NCBI GenBank assembly: GCA_015231595.1
Contig: JADGBH010000009.1
Location: forward strand, 26,314-90,313
DNA length: 64,000 bases
Direction: 5' to 3'
Origin: Desulfobacterales bacterium
Lineage (GTDB): Bacteria > Desulfobacterota > Desulfobacteria > Desulfobacterales > JADGBH01
A program made the translations under genes and the position numbers. Shown here piece after piece: positions 56,148 through 63,273 of this stretch (position 1 is the first letter of the stretch; the number at the start of each line of letters is the position of its first letter). A model generated the notes under the pieces. The model was not told the origin of the DNA and searched no databases. It worked only from the letters and a program-made list of their open reading frames with translations.

Positions 56148-59100
56148 TTACAATACATTCAATCTGTGATAAACTTCTTTCATAATTGCATCCGATATTA
56201 TTTTTGCAAATTCTCCATCTTCCATGAGTTTATTGAATATTTCTTGATTCTGTTCCATTCTGTCTATTATTTTATCATTAAAAGATTCTTCAAACGGGAA
56301 TTTAAAGTTTTCTATGCTATTAGCTTTTGCCTGCATTTGCAGAGTATTATCAGCTATGCAATCTTCAACTATTTGTTCAAAAAATAATCGGTCAGATTCG
56401 GAAAAATGAGTGCCGAATTTATCGTTTATTGTTTGAATTATTTCAGACAACGGCGATTTAATTTCATCTTTATTGCGTCTTAATCCCGCTTCTGTTGTTG
56501 GTTTTAGTTCCCATATTCCTGTTTTTTCCATTACAATTTCATTATCGTTTGTCTTTTCTATACGATAATATTGTAAAGCAACTTCATCATCGAGTTTTAG
56601 TCTTTCTCCGATTGTTTCTTTCGGCAGTTTTCTTAAAAGAAATCGGATGTATGGAAATAATTTTTCTAATTCTATGTCATGGAACGGTATAATTTGGGAA
56701 AGAAATGTGTAAAGTCTTGTAAATTCAACTAAAGTATTTTTCAAATCATCCTGAGATATTTGTCCATTAATTGTAGATGTTTCGGGTAAACTTTTATATC
56801 TTTCTACTGCAGGGTCAATATATGAGTTTAATTTCGCATGGTCTGAAGCTCTATAGTTCGGATTAAAAAAAACTTTAGCAAAATTATCTACTTCAGACTG
56901 CCATATAATTTGGCTCTTTTCTATTCTGTTTTTTAAGTCATATAAAAGATTTGGGTCTGTTGAATGTTCAAGAATTGTCTGCTCATAATACGGCTGAAAA
57001 GATAATTTTATATCTTCTGTTTCATTCATAAAATCAATGATAAAAGTATCTTCTTTTCCGGGATAAATGCGATTCAAACGAGATAAAGTCTGGACAGCTT
57101 TTACACCCGATAATTTTTTATCCACATACATTGTATGCAATAAAGGCTGGTCAAATCCTGTCTGATATTTATCAGCTACCAACAAAACCTGATATTCTCC
57201 TGAGCTAAACCTTTTCGGAAGTTCTTTCTCGCTAAATTTATTAATATCTGTTTCTTTATATTCAAGTCCGCTATCATTTACTACGCCTGAGAAAGCTACC
57301 AAAGTCTTGATATGATTATATCCTTTTTCTTTTATGTATCTGTCGAATTCCAGCTTATATCGGACAGCATGCAGTCTTGAGCTTGTTACTACCATTGCTT
57401 TTGCTCTTCCATTGATTTTTTTGGAAACAATCTGTCTGAAATGTTCGACCATTACTTCAGTTTTCTGGCTCAAATTATGGGGATGCAGAGATACAAATCT
57501 GGCGATAGCTGTTTTTGCTTTCTTTTTATCAACTTTCGGGTCTTCTTCTATTGCTTTTGTCAGTTTAAAAAAGGTTTTATACGTCATATAGCCTTTTAAA
57601 ACATCAAGAATAAATCCTTCTTCAATCGCCTGACGCATGGAATATAAATGAAAAGGAGCTGGTTTTCCGTCAATGCCTTTAACTCCAAATACTTCCAGAG
57701 TTTTTGCTTTAGGAGTTGCTGTAAATGCGAAAAAACTCAAGTTCTTTTGTCGTCCCCTAAGAATCATGGATTTTCTGATTTCATCTTCAATATCATCTGT
57801 TTCAGGATTATCCGATTCTTCTAACATTGCTTCTTCAAGGCTGCTGCCCGACAATACTTCTTTTAGTTTTTTTGATGCTTCGCCTCCTTGAGAGCTATGT
57901 GCTTCATCTACAATTACAGCATAATGGCGATTCTGTCTTTCTCCCGAATTCTTTTCTATTTCGGCTATTTTTTCTATGACAAACGGAAATTTCTGGAGTG
58001 TTGTAATTACAATATTTGAGCCATTGTATATACATTCTGCTAACTGGTTTGAGTCTTTATCAATTTTTTTTACAAGTCCTGCTTTATGTTCAAACTGATA
58101 AATTGTGTCTTGAAGCTGATTATCTAAGACTTTTCTGTCTGAAACAACTATTACAGAGTCAAAAACCCGTTCATCTGCTTTATTATGTAAGCTTGATAAG
58201 CGATAGGACAGCCAAGCAATTGAGTTAGATTTACCCGAACCTGCCGAATGTTGAATTAAATAATTTTTACCAGCTCCATATTCTTTAGCGTCAGCCGCAA
58301 GTTTACGGACAACTTCTAATTGATGAAATCTTGGGAATATAAGCTTTTCTTTATTTTTCTTCTTTCCGTTAATCTCGATTTCTTCTGTTTGCAAATGAAG
58401 AAATTTGCCGATAATATCCATCCAGCTGTCTTTAGTCCAAACATATTTCCATAAATAATCTGTTCGGTAACCTTTCGGATTAGGCGGATTTCCTTTACCA
58501 TTATTAAATCCTTGATTAAACGGCAAATAAACTGTTTGTGTTCCATCTAATTTTGTTGTCATGTATGCTTCATCTGTATCTACAGTAAAATGAACTAAAG
58601 CTCTTTTTTTGAATTGAAACAGCAAATCATTAGGATTGCGGTCAAAGATAAACTGTTTCTTTGCATTTTCAACGGTCTGACCTGTCATCTGGTTTTTAAG
58701 TTCAACTGTAGCAACAGGCAGTCCGTTCAAGCCAAGCACAATATCCAATGTATTTTCATTTTTAAGAGTGTATTTGACTTGTCTTGTTACAGTAAGAATA
58801 TTGGAATCATACAGCTTTTTTGAAATTGGATTCAGTCCGGTTTCTGGTTTAAAATAAGCCATCTGAAATTTAACGCCGTAATCTGTGAAGCCTTTTCGTA
58901 TAACATCAAGGCATCCTCTTAATTCAAGTTCTTTTACTAATCTTTTGACAACATTGGTTTCAATGTTGATTCCATGAATATTTTTTAATTTATCCCATTC
59001 TTTAGGCTGAGATTCTTGGAGAAAATTTATAAGAGTTTTTTTATCAATTGCAAGCTCTCTGTCAAAATCGTCGCCTTTTATATATCCTCCAGCGGATAAA

Positions 59101-59153
59101 AGCTCCTGTTCAATAGCTTCTTCAAATGTTTTTTCAGTGTGGATTTGGTTCAT
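56148..59153 (-). CDS. hsdR: Type I restriction-modification R subunit
   Basis: A 1001-residue restriction/translocation subunit. The N-terminal PD-(D/E)XK nuclease shows LDIVLGLNGLPVATVELKNQ (Asp and E-x-K). Helicase domains carry Walker A QHSAGSGKSNSIAWL, DEAH in YAVIVDEAHSSQGGEAS, FAFTATPKAKTLEVFG, and KYQTGFDQPLLHTMYVDKKL with LSRLNRIYPG in the second RecA domain. The length is normal and the frame intact. Upstream on the same strand lie a TAC cassette and hsdS; no hsdM is in the window. It needs HsdS and HsdM for specificity, so function depends on genes beyond the edge. Confidence 0.95.
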   Translation of the reverse strand: MNQIHTEKTFEEAIEQELLSAGGYIKGDDFDRELAIDKKTLINFLQESQPKEWDKLKNIHGINIETNVVKRLVKELELRGCLDVIRKGFTDYGVKFQMAYFKPETGLNPISKKLYDSNILTVTRQVKYTLKNENTLDIVLGLNGLPVATVELKNQMTGQTVENAKKQFIFDRNPNDLLFQFKKRALVHFTVDTDEAYMTTKLDGTQTVYLPFNQGFNNGKGNPPNPKGYRTDYLWKYVWTKDSWMDIIGKFLHLQTEEIEINGKKKNKEKLIFPRFHQLEVVRKLAADAKEYGAGKNYLIQHSAGSGKSNSIAWLSYRLSSLHNKADERVFDSVIVVSDRKVLDNQLQDTIYQFEHKAGLVKKIDKDSNQLAECIYNGSNIVITTLQKFPFVIEKIAEIEKNSGERQNRHYAVIVDEAHSSQGGEASKKLKEVLSGSSLEEAMLEESDNPETDDIEDEIRKSMILRGRQKNLSFFAFTATPKAKTLEVFGVKGIDGKPAPFHLYSMRQAIEEGFILDVLKGYMTYKTFFKLTKAIEEDPKVDKKKAKTAIARFVSLHPHNLSQKTEVMVEHFRQIVSKKINGRAKAMVVTSSRLHAVRYKLEFDRYIKEKGYNHIKTLVAFSGVVNDSGLEYKETDINKFSEKELPKRFSSGEYQVLLVADKYQTGFDQPLLHTMYVDKKLSGVKAVQTLSRLNRIYPGKEDTFIIDFMNETEDIKLSFQPYYEQTILEHSTDPNLLYDLKNRIEKSQIIWQSEVDNFAKVFFNPNYRASDHAKLNSYIDPAVERYKSLPETSTINGQISQDDLKNTLVEFTRLYTFLSQIIPFHDIELEKLFPYIRFLLRKLPKETIGERLKLDDEVALQYYRIEKTNDNEIVMEKTGIWELKPTTEAGLRRNKDEIKSPLSEIIQTINDKFGTHFSESDRLFFEQIVEDCIADNTLQMQAKANSIENFKFPFEESFNDKIIDRMEQNQEIFNKLMEDGEFAKIISDAIMKEVYHRLNVL

Positions 59154-59229
59154 TCCATATATTCCTTAAAATCATCAAGAATTTTATCGAAATTATCTAA
59201 AACCAAAATAATGTTTTGGCAAGAAAAAA

Positions 59230-59637
59230 TCATTGGGAGGTTTTCTCATACATCTTTAGGAAATTAATTGGTGGTAAATGTATAGGAGGGAATCCACTAC
59301 GTCTAATAATATCAGCTAAAGTTTCCCTAATATAAGGAAACATAATAGATGGACAATTTATCTTTATATACGAATCAAATAATTTTTGCTCAATCGATTC
59401 TTTAAATTCAAAAACTCCAGATAAAGTTATTTTAAAAAAGAAAGGATAATTATTGGCTTTTTCTTTATTAGGAGTCTCAATTGTTAAATCTAAAGATAAA
59501 TTTTTTGTATCTTCATTGAAGTTATTGTTTATAGAAATATCATAATTTATAGGAATATTAAGTTCTTTAATAAAATCAGAATTTATTTCAAAATATACAT
59601 ATTTTAGCTGAATAGATTTAAAATTCATTGACGACAT
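59230..59637 (-). CDS. SecB-like chaperone of a toxin-antitoxin system
   Basis: A 135-residue protein with the SecB fold. The C-terminal signature INCPSIMFPYIRETLADIIR followed by SGFPPIHLPPINFLKMY is diagnostic of SecB and SecB-like proteins, and the strands before it (FFFKITLSGVFEF) fit the beta sheet. Its start overlaps the upstream antitoxin gene by 20 bases, so the two are coupled. In TAC systems such as M. tuberculosis Rv1957 with HigBA, a SecB-like chaperone protects the antitoxin from degradation; the gene order here is the same. Confidence 0.86.
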   Translation of the reverse strand: MSSMNFKSIQLKYVYFEINSDFIKELNIPINYDISINNNFNEDTKNLSLDLTIETPNKEKANNYPFFFKITLSGVFEFKESIEQKLFDSYIKINCPSIMFPYIRETLADIIRRSGFPPIHLPPINFLKMYEKTSQ

Positions 59638-60013
59638 AATCTACCCCATCAAAAACACTATAATTATCCGCTATAAAAATTTTATTATTTTCAGTCGAGA
59701 TATTATAAATAAAATTTTGTTTGTAACAAATGTCTCGTTTTTCATCTATTAATTCTATCTTTATATTACAATCTAAAGCATTAGCTATAGATAAAGCTCT
59801 TTTTAAAGTAATATTAGAACCATTATTTAAAAGTTTAGAAACAGCAGCTTTACTTACATTTAATTTATTGGCTAAATCAGCTCTCGTCATATTTTTACTG
59901 TTCATTAATTCAATTATTTTTTCTGTAAAATTTAATTCTAATTCTTCTAATTTATATTCAAAAGTATCTTTAGCTTTTTCAAGCATTTCTTTAATCCATC
60001 CATGCGCTTTCAT
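59618..60013 (-). CDS. XRE-type HTH antitoxin of the TAC cassette
   Basis: A 131-residue protein. The HTH occupies about 28-85 (TEKIIELMNSKNMTRADLAN, KLNVSKAAVSKLLNNGSNIT), as in HigA antitoxins. The C-terminal 45 residues (YNISTENNKIFIADNYSVFD) have no known domain and end near the chaperone start; in TAC antitoxins such an extension is the chaperone-addiction region. Its ATG lies four bases after the toxin stop, preceded by AAAAGG. Probably represses the operon. Confidence 0.84.
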   Translation of the reverse strand: MKAHGWIKEMLEKAKDTFEYKLEELELNFTEKIIELMNSKNMTRADLANKLNVSKAAVSKLLNNGSNITLKRALSIANALDCNIKIELIDEKRDICYKQNFIYNISTENNKIFIADNYSVFDGVDYVVNEF

Positions 60014-60017
60014 ATTT

Positions 60018-60379
60018 TTATCCTTTTAGATTAAAATATTCATTTCTTATTTTATTAGCTTTTTTTAAATCGTTTGATTCTAATTTTTGTTTCTTTTTTA
60101 TTATGCCATGGGTGAGTAAAATAATATTTCCTCTATCAAAAAAACAATAAAGCCGTATTTGATTATTTTTTATGGCGTAAATACCATCTCCCTCATGATT
60201 AAATTTTTTTTGTTTTTAGGCGGACCGTTCTCTGCTATAAATTCAAGCTTTTTTAATATAATATTTCGTTCTTCTTCTTGTAAATTTTTAAAAAAATTCT
60301 TTATTTCTGATTTATTATTTTTAACTATTTCAAAAATATTATAACTTTTACCTTGTAATAAAAGACTAATAGATAACAA
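60018..60379 (-). pseudogene. HigB/Gp49-like toxin of the TAC cassette, one-base frameshift
   Basis: From a TTG at 60379 (GAGG six bases upstream) the frame reads FEIVKNNKSEIKNFFKNLQE and LEFIAENGPPKNKK, then goes out of frame at an eight-T tract (60204-60211; eight A on the coding strand). The other frame continues KFNHEGDGIYAIKNNQIRLY, CFFDRGNIILLTHGIIKKKQ to a stop at 60018. Joined, it is a Gp49/DUF891-type mRNA interferase of about 120 residues. A ninth A in the tract restores it. As written, the toxin would be cut at about 69 residues. Confidence 0.78.
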
Positions 60380-60505
60380 AGTTAACCTCTAAGTTAATTA
60401 ATGTCAATATTTTTTATTTGTTGTCATTTTTAAATTTTTCTAATGATAATGATATATGATATACCCTGACGGATTGTATTGGCAATGCAAATAAATTCTT
60501 GATAT

Positions 60506-60600
60506 AGAATATATTCAAAATAATAAATTATGTCTAAGGCTAAAAGTATTAAAGCTACAAATTTTAGACATTGTTATATATTATATTTTTAGAATATAAT
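60506..60600 (+). repeat. Dispersed TAAGGCTAAAA intergenic repeat, copy A
   Basis: AGAATATATTC at the left, TGTCTAAGGCTAAAAGTATT in the centre, then TTTTAGACA (inverted to TGTCTAA) and TTTTTAGAATATAAT at the right. It lies in the gap between hsdS and the TAC toxin and shares its layout with the copies at 19669 and 43228, both far outside the integrated element. Confidence 0.5.
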
Positions 60601-60606
60601 ATCGTT

Positions 60607-61998
60607 TCATATATTACATTCCCTAATATCAACTTTACCTGTAACTACTTCACTGATAAGCGCTGTTCTATATTCTTGCAAGAGTTCAATTTGCTTTTCA
60701 GCTTTAGTAATGATGGTGTCGATTCGGGATGTTTCGCGGTTGAGATAGGAGACAATTTGTTGTTGTTCTTCTAAAAATGTAAAAGCTAATGAAAAGTTAT
60801 TATATTTATCAGCTCCAATATTTTGTATAGTTGCTTGATTAAATATACTTTTTTTCCAGTTTTCATAAGAATTTGAACGCGTAGCATAGTACATAAAATC
60901 TGAAAGAATCTTATTTTTATCAGGAGTTGCTTTAATGAGATAACCTGCAAAACAAGCATTCCCTTGATAATTTTTGAATTGATATGTTTTCCCTACAGTA
61001 GCTCCACTCCTTGCAAAAAGTATATCACCATCAGCTAACATATAGTTTTTAGCAATTTCAATTGGTAATGATTTAAAAGTTTCTTCTCTTAATTTCCCAT
61101 TGTCTCCAAAATCAGTTATCCTTATGTAACGAGGTAAGGATTTATCATCCAGTTCAGCAATTTCGTTGGCTCCATACATTAGTTTATCTGAAATTAGATG
61201 CTTTAACCTTTTTACTTCCCAATGTTCAGGAATCTCCCCTAACCACTCAATCCCTGAATCCTTCATCGGAACATTCGGATCAAGTCCTTTAGTAACAGCT
61301 TGATTTATAATAGCGGTTCTTTCTTCTTTGAGTAGCGCGATTAGCCTTTTTTTCTTTTCAAGCAGAGTGTCTATCTGGGAGGTTTTGTTGTCGAGGTAGG
61401 CGGCGATTTGGTGTTGTTCTTGAATAGAGGGGCAAGTTACAATAAAATTTTCAGCAAAATCTGTAGGAACTCTTTTTTGACCGGCAGCACCTGACATAAA
61501 TGCTTCGCCAATTGTCCTAAACATATGTGTTACTGTTAAATAATAAATAAATTTAGGAATACTTTTACCATTAATTGTTCGAAGAACATGGAATTCTGTT
61601 GAACCAAACCCAATTTTGGATGGTATGGAATCTAATAGTGCTCCTTTACCATTTTCAAAACATGGAGTAATTTTTGCAAAAATTACATCATTTTCTTCAA
61701 AATAAGTAAATCCATTATATACTTCATTAATCGGTTTAAATAAATCAGCTAAAAATGTCCCATCTACATTGACTCTTTCCATTGATAAAAAACAAACATC
61801 TTTACTCGAGTTTTTATCTATTGATAACGTACTTTTAGATGGATTAACAACTACAATATATTTTAATCGTCTTGCTTGCCATTCTTGTGGTATCTCCCCA
61901 ATCCATTCAACACCTGAATCTTTATATTTCGGATAAGGCTTCATTGTCTGAACCTTGATTTTCTTGATTAAATGATTTTCTTGATTATTTTTTGTCAT
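60607..61998 (-). CDS. hsdS: Type I restriction-modification specificity subunit
   Basis: A 463-residue S subunit. Two target-recognition domains (about 25-200 and 235-420) each open with a W-x-G-E-I-P phrase (DSGVEWIGEIPQEWQARRLK; DSGIEWLGEIPEHWEVKRLK) and end in a conserved coiled coil (QIAAYLDNKTSQIDTLLEKK; QIVSYLNRETSRIDTIITKA). The pseudo-twofold layout predicts a bipartite recognition site. ATG at 61998 lacks a strong ribosome site; Met19 (MKPYPKYKDSG) is an equally likely start and is the more usual N-terminus. HsdR lies downstream past the TAC cassette. Confidence 0.93.
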   Translation of the reverse strand: MTKNNQENHLIKKIKVQTMKPYPKYKDSGVEWIGEIPQEWQARRLKYIVVVNPSKSTLSIDKNSSKDVCFLSMERVNVDGTFLADLFKPINEVYNGFTYFEENDVIFAKITPCFENGKGALLDSIPSKIGFGSTEFHVLRTINGKSIPKFIYYLTVTHMFRTIGEAFMSGAAGQKRVPTDFAENFIVTCPSIQEQHQIAAYLDNKTSQIDTLLEKKKRLIALLKEERTAIINQAVTKGLDPNVPMKDSGIEWLGEIPEHWEVKRLKHLISDKLMYGANEIAELDDKSLPRYIRITDFGDNGKLREETFKSLPIEIAKNYMLADGDILFARSGATVGKTYQFKNYQGNACFAGYLIKATPDKNKILSDFMYYATRSNSYENWKKSIFNQATIQNIGADKYNNFSLAFTFLEEQQQIVSYLNRETSRIDTIITKAEKQIELLQEYRTALISEVVTGKVDIRECNI

Positions 61999-62087
61999 GT
62001 TTATCTTTCAGTTTTTTTAATCTTTTTTTTATGGCTTATGCAATTTCATCAAATCCATCGCATTTACATATTCGGAAGTTTATTCAA

Positions 62088-62507
62088 TCAGTCCACCCAA
62101 TTTGTAACAAATAATCCTGCTATTTGTCGAAAATGTTTAAGATTTCTCGTTACAAGCACAGCATTATTTGCAAGCGCTATACTTGCAATTAAAATATCTG
62201 CGCGTCCAATTTTATTTAACTTCTTAATATTTAATAGCTTTTCAAACTGAAATGCCGATTTGTCATCTACGCCTATTGTTGGAATCTGCATAAGAAGTTC
62301 TTCTGTCCGATATAATAGCTCCTGTGCTTTTAATAGTTGGACTTTATCAGACGCTTTCAATAAAAATTCAAAACGTCCACGTAATAATTCTATTTTGGTA
62401 ATTACTGTAATTCTAATATCTGAGTCATTAACTACTTTAAGATTTTCAACAACTTTCGAATTTCCAGCGTGTAAATGTGTAATAGTATCAGTATCAAGGA
62501 TATACAT
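62088..62507 (-). CDS. PIN-domain toxin (VapC-like)
   Basis: A 139-residue PIN ribonuclease. Metal-binding acidic residues: Asp5 (MYILDTDTITHLHAG), Glu in VITKIELLRG, Asp in IGRADILIASIALANNAVLV, with TRNLKHFRQIAGL at the end. This is standard for VapC toxins that cleave tRNA or rRNA. Its ATG overlaps the stop of the HTH gene upstream by one base, so these form a toxin-antitoxin pair. Confidence 0.86.
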   Translation of the reverse strand: MYILDTDTITHLHAGNSKVVENLKVVNDSDIRITVITKIELLRGRFEFLLKASDKVQLLKAQELLYRTEELLMQIPTIGVDDKSAFQFEKLLNIKKLNKIGRADILIASIALANNAVLVTRNLKHFRQIAGLFVTNWVD

Positions 62508-62803
62508 TATTCACTCACTTCTTTTTCATCTCTTCCGCGTTCGGAGTAAATCATTAAACGAAGCTTATCTAAAGTATCATCGTCTGATAATGCACCAGTC
62601 TGATTAAGTAGAATTATTCTAGTATCATAACTTTTTAACCAATCATCTATAGATGTTTTCAAAAAGCGCCATTCATCATCAATTCTTCGACCAGGAATTT
62701 TACCTTTAAGAACTTGTTTTTCTACTTTTTCTTCAGAAATTTTTAAATATTTTGCTGCCTCTTGCAAAGTAAATATGGTTTCTGTAAATATTTGTTGCCT
62801 CAT
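62507..62803 (-). CDS. HTH (excisionase-fold) antitoxin partner of the PIN toxin
   Basis: A 98-residue protein with a MerR/excisionase-type HTH at about 10-55 (FTLQEAAKYLKISEEKVEKQ, IPGRRIDDEWRFLKTSIDDW). The C-terminal half has acidic segments (ALSDDDTLDKLRLMIYSERG) that would neutralise the toxin. It overlaps the PIN gene by one base. ATG follows AAGGAG. Small HTH-17 proteins paired with PIN toxins in this way are a known antitoxin type. Confidence 0.78.
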   Translation of the reverse strand: MRQQIFTETIFTLQEAAKYLKISEEKVEKQVLKGKIPGRRIDDEWRFLKTSIDDWLKSYDTRIILLNQTGALSDDDTLDKLRLMIYSERGRDEKEVSE

Positions 62804-62822
62804 TTTTTTTAACTCCTTTGTT

Positions 62823-63161
62823 TTAATCCCACCAAGTTGGTAGGTGTTTGTATAGCATTTTAAATAAATAATCTCTGTCTTGTTTTTCTAAGTTACTTTC
62901 TTTTTCGCAACATATTTTGGATTCTTTTTCTTCCTTGATTTTATCTTCTTCTGTTATAACTTTAGGTCTAAATATATTGCATTTGTTGTTATCTAAAAAA
63001 CTTAATTCCAAATCACCCCATTTTTTATTGTGATTTTTAAAAGATATATCATAGTAATTACTTTCAATTAGCCTATCCAATAACAAAATACATACTTTTA
63101 TTTGGTCAGCGAAACGTTCACTGTCAACACATACGCCATGGTTTCTAAAATGGTCTTCCAT
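62823..63161 (-). CDS. Hypothetical protein, possibly N-terminally truncated
   Basis: A 112-residue acidic, Lys/Glu-rich protein with no named domain. It resembles phage-associated hypotheticals whose first part reads DRNWDHAYFYIIVRHKLKAM followed by MEDHFRNHGV. That first part is present in the same frame just upstream (63164-63240) but lacks an ATG; an ATG occurs out of frame by one base in an A-rich run. The written start 63161 is therefore uncertain. Ends TWWD, 19 bases before the HTH antitoxin gene. Confidence 0.5.
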   Translation of the reverse strand: MEDHFRNHGVCVDSERFADQIKVCILLLDRLIESNYYDISFKNHNKKWGDLELSFLDNNKCNIFRPKVITEEDKIKEEKESKICCEKESNLEKQDRDYLFKMLYKHLPTWWD

Positions 63162-63273
63162 AGCTTTTAGCTTATGTCTTACAATTATATAAAAATAAGC
63201 ATGATCCCAGTTTCTATCATTCCAGGTTACTATTTTCTTTCATAATGTATTAAAATATATCAAAATTATTATA

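Noticed and set aside
56079..56387. Plus-strand frame over the start of the DUF104-like gene and the end of hsdR
   Set aside because: Antisense to two frames with good family matches; low-complexity Phe/Tyr/Ile content.
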